From: an uncultured Eubacteriales bacterium
GTDB taxonomy: Bacteria; Bacillota; Clostridia; Oscillospirales; Acutalibacteraceae
Assembly (NCBI GenBank): GCA_934667845.1
Contig: CAKUMQ010000048.1
Coordinates: forward strand, 1 to 20,064
Reading direction: 5' to 3'
Length of the DNA stretch: 20,064 bases
In this document: piece after piece, positions 5,727-13,357 of the stretch
Layout of the letters: every line of letters begins with the position of its first letter
How positions within the stretch are numbered: the first letter of the stretch is position 1
Made by a program: the position numbers and the translations under genes
The notes under the pieces: model-generated
The model's input: the letters and a program-made list of their open reading frames with translations, nothing else
What the model was told of the DNA's origin: nothing
The model's database searches: none

Positions 5727-6497
5727 GTGAAAGTGACATTGCTGGCCTATACGCCCGATCCGGAAAAGACGGTGGCATCGGCGGCAAAGCTGTGTTATTC
5801 TCCGGCGACGATAGAACAGGTGCAGGAGGGACTGACCGAGGAAAAGACGGCGGCGTTTGTGGATATGCTGGCGCAGATCGGACACGAAAGCCCGATCGAG
5901 CACGCGAATTTCACCTTCGGAGTCGAGGGGGTGTCGCGCTCGCTTCTGGCGCAGCTGACCCGCCACCGGATCGCCTCCTACAGTGTGCAGAGCCAGCGGT
6001 ATGTGGCGGAGAAGCAGTTTGAATATGTGGTGCCGCCCGAGATCGCTGCCGATCCCGAGACAAAAGCGGAATATATTCGGGCGATGGAGGAAGCACAGGC
6101 GCATTACGACCGGCTGACCGCGAAGCTGAAAGCACGGCATATGGCGGCGTTCTCGGCGCAGGGAATGGACGAAAAGGCCGCGGCGCGCGCGGCGGAGAAA
6201 AAGGCGATCGAGGACGCGCGCTTTGTGCTGCCGAACGCCTGTACGACCAAGCTGATCGTGACAATGAACGCCCGCAGTCTGCAAAACTTTTTCCGCCACC
6301 GTTGCTGCAACCGTGCACAGTGGGAGATTCGCGCGCTGGCGGAGGCTATGCTGCATCTCTGCCGCGAGGTTGCGCCGCATCTGTTTGCCAATTCCGGGCC
6401 GTCCTGCGTGGCAGGCGCCTGCCCCGAGGGCAAAATGAGCTGCGGACAGGCGGCGCAGATGCGCAAACGCTACCGGGCGCCGGAAATGGAGGCGTGA
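5727..6497 (+). CDS. thyX: FAD-dependent thymidylate synthase ThyX
   Basis: ThyX makes dTMP from dUMP using methylenetetrahydrofolate and reduced FAD in the cytosol. Unlike ThyA, it leaves tetrahydrofolate rather than dihydrofolate. The 256-residue protein has the family signature RHRxxSxxxxSxRY as RHRIASYSVQSQRY at residues 79-92. It also has HESPIEHANFTF before it and a conserved C-terminal RHRCCNRAQWEIR segment. The start is GTG at 5727, chosen because AGGAG lies nine bases upstream and MKVTLLAYTP is a usual ThyX N-terminus. The tmk-like gene begins four bases after the stop, joining dTMP synthesis to its phosphorylation. No thyA is seen in the window. Confidence 0.96.
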   Translation: MKVTLLAYTPDPEKTVASAAKLCYSPATIEQVQEGLTEEKTAAFVDMLAQIGHESPIEHANFTFGVEGVSRSLLAQLTRHRIASYSVQSQRYVAEKQFEYVVPPEIAADPETKAEYIRAMEEAQAHYDRLTAKLKARHMAAFSAQGMDEKAAARAAEKKAIEDARFVLPNACTTKLIVTMNARSLQNFFRHRCCNRAQWEIRALAEAMLHLCREVAPHLFANSGPSCVAGACPEGKMSCGQAAQMRKRYRAPEMEA

Positions 6498-6501
6498 GCC
6501 G

Positions 6502-7164
6502 ATGGGACGCCTGATCGTGATCGACGGGTTGGACGGCTGCGGGAAAAGCACGCAGCTGTCCCGTCTGCACCAATGGCTGGACGAGCGGGGAGAGCCGTAT
6601 CTTCCGGTCAGCTTTCCGGATTATGACAGCCCGTCGTCGGCACTGGTGAAAATGTATCTGTCCGGCGCTTTCGGCAGGGAGGCGGGGGACGTCAACGCCT
6701 ATGCCGCCTCGTCGTTTTATGCGGTGGACCGCTACGCCGGGTTCAAGCAGCGCTGGGGAAAGGCGTATGCCGACGGCAAGCTGATCGTTGCGGCGCGGTA
6801 TACGTCATCGAACGCATTTCATCAGATGTCCAAGCTCCCGCGGGAGCAGTGGGACGGCTATTTGGACTGGCTGTGGGAATATGAGTTCGACCGGCTGGGG
6901 CTGCCGCGCCCCGACCGCGTGATCTTTCTGGATATGCCGCTGGATATTGCGCAGCGCCTGCTGATGACCCGCTATGCCGGCGATGCCGGCGCTAAAGATA
7001 TCCACGAGCGCGATCTTGATTACCTGTCCCGCTGCCGCGAGGCGGCGCTGTATACGGTGCAGCGTGAGGGCTTTACGCGGATCGACTGCGGACGGGACGG
7101 CGTGCCCGATCCGCCGGAGGAGATCACAAAGCGGCTGATTGCCGCCATGGAGGGAATACTCTGA
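6502..7164 (+). CDS. tmk: Thymidylate kinase-like protein
   Basis: A 220-residue P-loop kinase expected to phosphorylate dTMP to dTDP with ATP. The Walker A motif GLDGCGKST is at 9-17, with the usual nucleoside-kinase segment VDRYAGF at 76-81. A Leu/Pro-rich strand leads to VIFLDMP, and a lid-like segment with Arg residues follows. Where many thymidylate kinases have a DRY motif, this one reads ARY (98-100) followed by TSSNAFHQ, so the Asp is missing. It lies directly after thyX, which supports a dTMP role. A related deoxynucleoside kinase with altered specificity is the alternative. The stop is followed closely by the next gene's GTG. Confidence 0.85.
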   Translation: MGRLIVIDGLDGCGKSTQLSRLHQWLDERGEPYLPVSFPDYDSPSSALVKMYLSGAFGREAGDVNAYAASSFYAVDRYAGFKQRWGKAYADGKLIVAARYTSSNAFHQMSKLPREQWDGYLDWLWEYEFDRLGLPRPDRVIFLDMPLDIAQRLLMTRYAGDAGAKDIHERDLDYLSRCREAALYTVQREGFTRIDCGRDGVPDPPEEITKRLIAAMEGIL

Positions 7165-7165
7165 C

Positions 7166-8068
7166 GTGCAGACCGCAGACACATTGACATTTTATGAACC
7201 GACCGCGGCGGATGCTGTCTGGGCGGAGCCGGTGCTGCGGGCGATGGATTCCCCGCTGTGCGAATATGATTTCGCCACGATCTATATGTGGCGGAAGTGG
7301 TACGGCCACAAGATCGCGCGCATTGGCGACCGCCTGCTTCTGGAGTCGCGGTTTGACGGCAAGCTGTCTTTTCTCTTTCCTGTCGGCGCGGCATGGAAGG
7401 AGGATCTGCTGCTTTTGCGGGAGTATGCCCACCAAAACGGTATGCCCCTGATCCTCTACGGCGCCGATGAGGTCGATCTCGCGGAGTTGGACGCGGTATT
7501 TCCCGGGCAATTTTCCGTGCGCGCCGATCCGGAGGACGCGGATTATCTCTACCGCCGGAGTGATTTGGATGGACTGCCCGGCAAGCGCTACCAGAAAAAG
7601 CGCAATCACATCTCGGCATTCTGCCGCGCCTATCCGGACTGGACGTATCAGACGCTGACGGATGACAACACGGCGGACGCGCTGGCACTTGCAGAGCGCT
7701 GGTACCGGGAGGCGGAGCCGCTGACCGGTACGCTGCAGTGCGAGCGCGAGGCGCTGCCGCAGCTGCTTGCGCATCGCGAGATGCTGAAGCTGCGCGGCGG
7801 GCTGCTGTATGTCGAGGGGACGCCGGTCGCGCTGACGCTGGCCTCGCCGGTGAGTCGGCGCGTGGCGGATGTGCAGTTTGAAAAGGCGCTGTCTGCCTAT
7901 ACCGGCGCCTATGCGATGATCAATCAGCAGTTTGTCCGGCACGAGCTGACAGACGCGGAGTATATCAACCGCGAAAACGATATGGGGATCGAGGGTCTGC
8001 GGCGTGCCAAGCAGTCCTATTATCCGGTCCTGCTTGCGCAAAAATATGTGGTCACGGAGATCATCTGA
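7166..8068 (+). CDS. DUF2156 protein (phosphatidylglycerol lysyltransferase C-terminal-like)
   Basis: About 300 residues of the DUF2156 family, whose fold is two GNAT-like halves shared with the catalytic part of MprF aminoacyl-phosphatidylglycerol synthases. Typical features are YLYRRSDLDGLPGKRYQKKRNH in the middle (positions near 130-150) and NDMGIEGLRRAKQSYYP near the C-terminus. There is no membrane domain, so this is a free-standing soluble version whose substrate is not known. I place the start at GTG 7166, with GGAGGG about 11 bases upstream. An in-frame ATG at 7139 would overlap the kinase gene by 26 bases. A GNAT gene follows after 14 bases. Confidence 0.8.
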   Translation: MQTADTLTFYEPTAADAVWAEPVLRAMDSPLCEYDFATIYMWRKWYGHKIARIGDRLLLESRFDGKLSFLFPVGAAWKEDLLLLREYAHQNGMPLILYGADEVDLAELDAVFPGQFSVRADPEDADYLYRRSDLDGLPGKRYQKKRNHISAFCRAYPDWTYQTLTDDNTADALALAERWYREAEPLTGTLQCEREALPQLLAHREMLKLRGGLLYVEGTPVALTLASPVSRRVADVQFEKALSAYTGAYAMINQQFVRHELTDAEYINRENDMGIEGLRRAKQSYYPVLLAQKYVVTEII

Positions 8069-8082
8069 CAGGAAGTGAGTCT

Positions 8083-8952
8083 ATGCCCGTACAGGGCTTT
8101 GCCAAAAGGGAACAGATCCCGGATATCCGCAGGGTCTGGCTGAAGAGCTTTCCGGAGGACACGGCTGAGGTCGTGGATACCTTTCTCGAGCGTGTGGACG
8201 TCACGGAGGAATGCCTGCTCTACTGCGAGGACGGCAGTCCGGTATCCATGGCGTTTCTGCTGCCGCTGACGCTTCAGCTCGGCGATGTGCCCGAAAATGT
8301 GCAGTATATCTACGCCGCGGGGACGGATCCCGCCTACCGCAGGCGGGGGATATTCGGCGAGCTGCTTCGCGCGGCGATGGAGATCGGGCGGGAGCGGGGG
8401 CAGATCGCTTCCTGCCTGCAGCCTGCGTCGGAAAAGCTGGAGCAGTATTACGCGGCGTTTGGCTATCACACCTTTTTTCAGGTGTACCGCGTGCAGTGGA
8501 CGCGGCAGGAGCTGGAGGCGCACTGCGCCGCAAGACCGGCGCTGACCGAGCCGGGAAAGATCCCGGACTGCTATGCAAAGCTGCGCAATCACTTGCTTTC
8601 CGACCGTCAGGCGTTTGTACGCTGGGAGCCGCGGTTTACGGATTACACCGTGGACTGGGCGGAGCGCAGCGGCGGCGGTGTGCTGGTGCGCAGGGGGATC
8701 AGCGCGCTTTTGGAGCCGGTGGGGGATACGCTTCTCGTGCGTGAGCTTTTGTGCGCGGACGGGGATCTGCCCGCCATGTACCGCACGCTGTATGATCAGT
8801 TTCCCTATCCCTATTACGATATCATTCATCCGGCACGGGCGGACAAGCCGATTACCGCGACCGGAATGTGGTGCCCGCTTTCGGTGCGCGGCGAGGAGCT
8901 GCTGTCCCGCGCGCCGGGCTTGCTGCCCTATATGGGGCTGACTCTGGCATAA
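8083..8952 (+). CDS. GNAT family N-acetyltransferase
   Basis: A 289-residue protein with the acetyl-CoA binding motif of GNAT enzymes: YIYAAGTDPAYRRRGIFGELL at about residues 84-104, where RRRGIFG is the pyrophosphate loop. A YYAAFGYHTFFQ segment typical of the end of the GNAT core follows. The extra 150 or so residues after the core are less conserved and resemble the second half of two-domain GNATs of the Eis type; this is a weak comparison. The ATG has AGGAAGTGAG upstream. The acetyl acceptor cannot be told. Its neighbour is also GNAT-folded, so the two may act on one substrate or form one functional unit. Confidence 0.82.
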   Translation: MPVQGFAKREQIPDIRRVWLKSFPEDTAEVVDTFLERVDVTEECLLYCEDGSPVSMAFLLPLTLQLGDVPENVQYIYAAGTDPAYRRRGIFGELLRAAMEIGRERGQIASCLQPASEKLEQYYAAFGYHTFFQVYRVQWTRQELEAHCAARPALTEPGKIPDCYAKLRNHLLSDRQAFVRWEPRFTDYTVDWAERSGGGVLVRRGISALLEPVGDTLLVRELLCADGDLPAMYRTLYDQFPYPYYDIIHPARADKPITATGMWCPLSVRGEELLSRAPGLLPYMGLTLA

Positions 8953-8971
8953 AAGGAAAGGAGAGAGGCGG

Positions 8972-9511
8972 ATGATCTGCGTCATGCTCGCCAACGGCTT
9001 TGAGGAGATCGAGGCGTTTGCGCCGGTCGATATCCTGCGCCGGGCGGAATTGGATGTACTGACGGTCGGAATCGGCGGAAAGACCGTGCGCGGTGCGCAC
9101 GGCATTACGGTGGCTGCCGACCTGAGCGAGACGGAGGTGCGGGACAAGCACCTTTCGGCGCTTGTTCTGCCCGGCGGTATGCCCGGTACGCTGCATTTGG
9201 AGCGCAGCGATACGGTGCAGCGGCTGCTTGATGCCGCCGTGGAGCGGGAGCTGCTTGTCGGCGCGATCTGTGCCGCCCCGACGATCCTCGGTCACCGCGG
9301 ACTGCTGCGCGGGCGGAAAGCCACCTGCTTCCCGGGCTGTGAGCAGGAGCTTTACGAGGCGATTCTCTCCGATGAGCCGGTCGTGAAGGACGGACAGTTT
9401 CTGACCGCGCGCGGCCCCGGCGTATCCGTGGAATTCGGGCTTGCGCTTGCTGCTTTGCTAGCGGGCGAGACGCGGGCACAGCAGATCCGGAGGGCGATGC
9501 AGTGCCCGTGA
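8972..9511 (+). CDS. DJ-1/PfpI family protein
   Basis: A 179-residue member of the DJ-1/ThiJ/PfpI superfamily. The N-terminal strand and acidic turn ANGFEEIEA (residues 8-15) carry the conserved Glu, and the nucleophile elbow GAICAAPTILG places the likely catalytic Cys at residue 100. ARGPGVSVEFGLAL near the C-terminus is also typical. Family members protect proteins or small carbonyls against damage, or act as glyoxalases or deglycases, but the specific activity cannot be read from the sequence. GGAAAGGAGAGAGG lies directly before the ATG. The gene overlaps the next by ten bases, which implies translational coupling with the cyclo-ligase. Confidence 0.88.
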   Translation: MICVMLANGFEEIEAFAPVDILRRAELDVLTVGIGGKTVRGAHGITVAADLSETEVRDKHLSALVLPGGMPGTLHLERSDTVQRLLDAAVERELLVGAICAAPTILGHRGLLRGRKATCFPGCEQELYEAILSDEPVVKDGQFLTARGPGVSVEFGLALAALLAGETRAQQIRRAMQCP

Positions 9512-10137
9512 AAGATATTCGCCCGTTCAAGACCAAGATGCGGGAACAGAGCAAGGCGTGGCGCCGCAGCCTGACCGCAGAGGAAAAGCAGGCGCTCGAC
9601 AGCCGCATTGCCGAGCGGCTGTACGCCACCTGGCAGTACCGCCGCTGCCGGACGCTGCTTGTCTATGTGTCCACGGCGATCGAGGTCGATACCCATGCCC
9701 TGATCGCCCGTGCGCTTGCCGACGGCAAACGCGTGGCGGTTCCCCGCTGTGTACCCGGCACAAGGGATATGGAGTTTTATTACATCACGGGCGAGGAGGA
9801 GCTGTCGCCGGGTACGTTCGGCGTGCCCGAACCGGCGCCCGATCCGTCCCGCCGCCTGCGCGATATGCGCAGCGGACTGTGCCTGGTGCCCGCCTTGTGG
9901 TACGACTGGCGCGGCTATCGTCTCGGCTACGGTAAAGGCTATTATGACCGTTTTCTGGCGGGGTTTTCCGGCACCGTGATGGGAATCGAATACAGTCACT
10001 GTGTCTGCCGCAGTCTGCCGCACGGGCGGTTTGACCGGCGGGTGGAGCTTTTGGTGACAGATGCGTATATCCGGCGTACCGATCCCGCCCGTGCGGCGGC
10101 GGGAACACCTGAAAGGAAGTGTGAACAACATGTCTGA
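9502..10137 (+). CDS. 5-formyltetrahydrofolate cyclo-ligase
   Basis: This enzyme uses ATP to turn 5-formyltetrahydrofolate into 5,10-methenyltetrahydrofolate in the cytosol and so returns it to the one-carbon pool. The key motif GYRLGYGKGYYDRFL is at 138-152, and the ELEL-type core segment is replaced by RDMEFYYITGEEELSPGTFGVPEP. At 211 residues it is slightly longer than the usual 180-200, with extra C-terminal residues. The start is GTG at 9502 with GGAGGG seven bases away; a second GTG at 9508 has poorer spacing. The shared folate chemistry fits with thyX, five genes upstream. The stop overlaps the start of mltG by eight bases. Confidence 0.93.
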   Translation: MPVKDIRPFKTKMREQSKAWRRSLTAEEKQALDSRIAERLYATWQYRRCRTLLVYVSTAIEVDTHALIARALADGKRVAVPRCVPGTRDMEFYYITGEEELSPGTFGVPEPAPDPSRRLRDMRSGLCLVPALWYDWRGYRLGYGKGYYDRFLAGFSGTVMGIEYSHCVCRSLPHGRFDRRVELLVTDAYIRRTDPARAAAGTPERKCEQHV

Positions 10138-11560
10138 TGAACTGGATAAGCTGCTTTGCGAGGTGCAGGCGGAAAAGGAAGCCCGTGAGCGTCAGCAGAA
10201 GGAGCTGCGGCAGGAGCTGACGGTGGATAAGGACACCAAGGCCCGCATTGCCGAGGAGCGGCGCGCCAAGGTGGAGGGCTTCCGGCTGAATCTGGAGCTG
10301 CCGGAGGATGAGGCTGCCACCGATGTTCCGGCGGATGCGCCCGCGGCAGCGCCCGCAGAAGCGGCAGCTCCGGAGACAGCACCCGCGGCAGAACCGACGT
10401 CTGATTCGCCGATCCTGCTGACCGAGGAGGAAGAGACGGAGCCGGTCAGGGGGCCGAAACGGAGCAAAAAGCGCTCCAAACGGGCTTCCCGTCTGGCCAA
10501 GACCCTGTTTTATGTGGTGTTTGTTCTGCTGTTTGCCGGTGTGCTGACCTATTTCGGCATTGTGGGCATTATTGACCTCCTCGGACTGAACAAATCCAGC
10601 CAGACGATCTCCGTCTCGATCCCGAGCGGGTCGACTGCGCGGGATATTGCGGATATCCTGAAGGAGAACGGCATCATCGACCAGCCGCTGATCTTCCGGC
10701 TGTATTCCCGTCTGACGGGGGCGGACAGCCGCTATCAGCCGCATGAGCAGCTTGAGCTGTCGCCGGACATGGGCTACGGCAACCTGATCGACGAGCTTTG
10801 CGCCGAGCAGGCGCGCGAGGAAGTGAAGGTCACGATCCCCGAGGGCTACACGCTCAACCAGATTGCGGCGCTTCTGGAGGAGAAAAATGTCTGCACCCAG
10901 GAGGAATTCCAGCGCGTGCTGACGACCGGCGACTATTCGAAATATGATTTTCTCACCGAGCAGCCCGACCGCGAGGACGATCCGAAATACGCCAACCGCA
11001 TGTATGATCTGGAGGGATATCTCTTCCCCGATACATACAATTTCTTCACCCACAGCTCCGCCTATTCCGCCATCTGCAAGATGCTGGATAACTTTGCGGT
11101 GCGCATCAACGCGGATATGCGCAAGGCCATCAAGGAAAAGGGTATGACGCTTGACGAGGTGGTGATTCTGGCATCCATTGTCGAGCGTGAGGCGTCAAAC
11201 AGCATTGATATGGCCAAGGTGTCGCGCGTGCTCTCCAACCGCCTGAACAACAAGGCGGAGTATCCGAAGCTGCAGTGCGATTCCACGACAGACTATATCA
11301 TTAAGCTGCTGGATTCCAAGGAGGAAACGGCGGTGCGCAAGGCGTATGACACCTATATCTGCGAGGGGCTGCCCGTCGGCGCGATCTGCAATCCCGGGCT
11401 GGATGCCTTCAACGCGGTGCTGAAGCCTTCGGCGGATCAGGATGTGATGAAGTGCTACTACTTTGCCACGGATTATAAGACCGGCAAGACCTATTATTCC
11501 CGTACCTATTCGCAGCACGAGGCGGTCTGCAAGAAATACAAGATCGGAATGTACGGATGA
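10130..11560 (+). CDS. mltG: Endolytic transglycosylase MltG
   Basis: MltG cleaves nascent glycan strands at the membrane and so limits peptidoglycan chain length. The protein is about 476 residues, longer than most because of a cytoplasmic N-terminal part. That part has a charged coiled-coil-like region (1-50), an Ala/Pro/Glu-rich stretch (60-100) and a Lys/Arg patch. A single membrane segment follows at about 124-151. The extracellular YceG domain has LEGYLFPDTYNF, ILASIVEREAS with the likely catalytic Glu near 352, SRVLSNRL and YYFATD. The start is ATG 10130, chosen over an upstream in-frame ATG at 10061 because AAAGGAAGTG precedes it and the upstream start would sit deep inside the cyclo-ligase gene. 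The next gene overlaps by four bases. Confidence 0.95.
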   Translation: MSDELDKLLCEVQAEKEARERQQKELRQELTVDKDTKARIAEERRAKVEGFRLNLELPEDEAATDVPADAPAAAPAEAAAPETAPAAEPTSDSPILLTEEEETEPVRGPKRSKKRSKRASRLAKTLFYVVFVLLFAGVLTYFGIVGIIDLLGLNKSSQTISVSIPSGSTARDIADILKENGIIDQPLIFRLYSRLTGADSRYQPHEQLELSPDMGYGNLIDELCAEQAREEVKVTIPEGYTLNQIAALLEEKNVCTQEEFQRVLTTGDYSKYDFLTEQPDREDDPKYANRMYDLEGYLFPDTYNFFTHSSAYSAICKMLDNFAVRINADMRKAIKEKGMTLDEVVILASIVEREASNSIDMAKVSRVLSNRLNNKAEYPKLQCDSTTDYIIKLLDSKEETAVRKAYDTYICEGLPVGAICNPGLDAFNAVLKPSADQDVMKCYYFATDYKTGKTYYSRTYSQHEAVCKKYKIGMYG

Positions 11561-12804
11561 GACAAAAACGAATCGGCCTGCCGGAGCTTTTGGCGCCCGC
11601 CGGTGACCGGGAGCGGCTTGAGGCGGCGCTGCTCTACGGCGCGGATGCCGTCTATCTGGCGGGTACGCGCTTCGGCATGCGCTCGGCGCCGGATAATTTC
11701 ACCGCCGACGGGCTGAAGGAGGCGGTAGCGCTCTGTCATGCCGAGGGCGTCGCCGTCCATGTCGCCTGCAATACGCTGCCGCGCGATGAGGAGCTGGAGA
11801 CGCTGCCGGAGTGGCTGACCCTCGTCGATGAGGCGGGCGCAGATGCGATCATTGCGGCGGATCTCGGCGTGATGGCGCTGTGCCGGCGCTATGCGCCGCA
11901 CTGCGCGCTGCACGCCTCGACCCAGTGCGGTGTGGTGAACCATGCCGCGGCGCAGGCGCTGTATGACCTCGGCGCGTCCCGCGTCGTGCTGGCGCGCGAG
12001 CTGTCGCTGGAGGCAATCGCCAAGCTGCGGGCGCTGGCGCCGCGTGAGCTGGAGCTCGAATGCTTTGTCCACGGCGCCATGTGCGTGTCGGTGTCCGGTC
12101 GCTGCCTGCTGTCGAATTATCTGGCGGGGCGGGACGCCAACCACGGCGACTGCACACAGCCCTGCCGCTGGAAATATGCGCTCGTGGAGGAGCACCGCCC
12201 CGATCTCCCGCTGCCGATCGGCGAGGGGGAGGACGGCTCTTATATCCTCAATGCCGAGGATCTCTGCCTGATCGACCATGTGGCAAAGCTGGCGCGGGCG
12301 GGGGTCTCCTCCTTCAAGATCGAGGGACGCGCCAAGGCGGCATATTATGTCGCCGCCGTGACCCATGCCTACCGCGCGGCACTCGACGGCTATGCCGATT
12401 CCGGCTTTTCGCCGGATTACCGCCCGCCGCGCTGGATGCGCGAGGCGGGCGACCGCGTCAGCCACCGCCCCTACAGCACCGGTTTTCTTTTCGGCACACC
12501 GGCGCAGGAGACAAAACGGGGCGGCTATATCCGCGACTACGAGGTGGCTGCCATGGTGGAGGACTGGCGGGACGGGCGGCTGTATCTGTCTCAGCGCAAC
12601 CGCTTTTTTGACGGAGAGACCGCCTTTGTGCTCTCGCCGTTTACCGAGCCGTATACGCTGCGGCTGTCGCCGCTGTACACCATGGACGGCGAGCCGCTGA
12701 CCGTCTGCCCGCATCCGACAATGCGCCTGTGGATGCCCTGTGAGCAGCCGATTCCGAAGGGCAGCTATCTTTGCTGCCGGCGCAGTGGGGAGGAGACAAC
12801 ATGA
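11557..12804 (+). CDS. Peptidase U32 family protein, TrhP-like tRNA hydroxylation enzyme
   Basis: A 415-residue U32-family protein. The N-terminus PELLAPAGDRERLEAALLYGADAVYL is typical. The signature region ELECFVHGAMCVSVSGRC followed by GDCTQPC gives Cys at 169, 176, 183, 199 and 203, which could hold an iron-sulphur cluster. Named relatives (TrhP of E. coli, TrhP1/TrhP2 of B. subtilis) work with prephenate to make 5-hydroxyuridine at tRNA position 34. Only one copy is present, as in E. coli, and B. subtilis has the pair yrrN/yrrO in the same position after the mltG homologue yrrL. The O-methyltransferase gene trmR (yrrM) usual between them is absent. ATGA overlap with mltG suggests coupled translation. 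Confidence 0.9.
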   Translation: MRQKRIGLPELLAPAGDRERLEAALLYGADAVYLAGTRFGMRSAPDNFTADGLKEAVALCHAEGVAVHVACNTLPRDEELETLPEWLTLVDEAGADAIIAADLGVMALCRRYAPHCALHASTQCGVVNHAAAQALYDLGASRVVLARELSLEAIAKLRALAPRELELECFVHGAMCVSVSGRCLLSNYLAGRDANHGDCTQPCRWKYALVEEHRPDLPLPIGEGEDGSYILNAEDLCLIDHVAKLARAGVSSFKIEGRAKAAYYVAAVTHAYRAALDGYADSGFSPDYRPPRWMREAGDRVSHRPYSTGFLFGTPAQETKRGGYIRDYEVAAMVEDWRDGRLYLSQRNRFFDGETAFVLSPFTEPYTLRLSPLYTMDGEPLTVCPHPTMRLWMPCEQPIPKGSYLCCRRSGEETT

Positions 12805-13307
12805 CAACGGGACAATTGCGGCAGCAGTATGCGTTTTCGGCGCTGCCCCTCGCCGTATTGGAGGAGCCGACCGCCTTTTACAACGCGTTTTCCGCGGGCG
12901 AAGAGGAGGTACAGTCCTTTGCCACGGAGGTCTGGGAGCGGCTCTGCCGTGAAAACGGCGATACGCTGCGGGAGCATCCGTTTTTTCCGGACAGCACCTT
13001 TTGGCTCGTGGATGAGACGGAGGAAAATTTCGCCTGTATGTGGGATCTGTACCTTCCCGCCGTCGGCGCGACACCGGCGCTGTATGCCGCGGTCGTGTTC
13101 GGCGCGACGATGGATCCCCGCTGCTTTGCCGCGGCTGCGGCGGCGGACGGCGGCGCGGATATCGCGGAGCTGACGCTTGCGGATGGCGGGACGCTGAAGC
13201 CTGTTCCCTGCGGGCGGCTGGATGCCGCGCTGCCGGAGACGGAGCGGCGGCAGGCGTTTATGGAGCGGGTCTATGCCGTTTGTGATGCCTATTCGTCCGA
13301 AGCATGA
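12801..13307 (+). CDS. Hypothetical protein downstream of the U32 gene
   Basis: A protein of 168 residues that I do not recognise. It is acidic, with many Phe, Trp and Leu residues in the first half (FWLVDETEENFACMWDLYLP near 70-90), and an Ala/Gly-rich middle. There is no signal peptide, membrane segment or metal motif. The start is ATG 12801, which overlaps the U32 stop by four bases, with GGGGAGGAG close upstream. It ends 5 bases before a strong terminator hairpin and so closes the operon. Its position suggests a tRNA- or wall-related helper, but this is inference only. Confidence 0.6.
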   Translation: MTTGQLRQQYAFSALPLAVLEEPTAFYNAFSAGEEEVQSFATEVWERLCRENGDTLREHPFFPDSTFWLVDETEENFACMWDLYLPAVGATPALYAAVVFGATMDPRCFAAAAAADGGADIAELTLADGGTLKPVPCGRLDAALPETERRQAFMERVYAVCDAYSSEA

Positions 13308-13312
13308 TTATT

Positions 13313-13357
13313 TTCCCCCTGCACGGGTAACACTTCACCGTGTAAGGGGGAATTTTT
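13313..13357 (+). terminator. Terminator hairpin that also holds the next gene's ribosome site
   Basis: TTCCCCCT (13313-13320) pairs with AGGGGGAA (13345-13352) and CACGG (13322-13326) with CCGTG (13338-13342), with a small G/TA irregularity between the two helices and an 11-base loop. A T5 tract (13353-13357) touches the ATG of the penicillin-binding protein at 13358. The only ribosome site for that gene, AGGGGG, is inside the 3' arm. The structure could end the thyX operon and keep the next start closed. Confidence 0.8.

Noticed and set aside
5694..6551. Long minus-strand open frame opposite thyX
   Set aside because: It is a shadow of a GC-rich gene, without family motifs; thyX on the other strand has a complete signature.
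10061..10129. Upstream in-frame start for mltG
   Set aside because: It lies deep inside the cyclo-ligase gene, lacks a ribosome site, and adds residues before the better-supported ATG at 10130.
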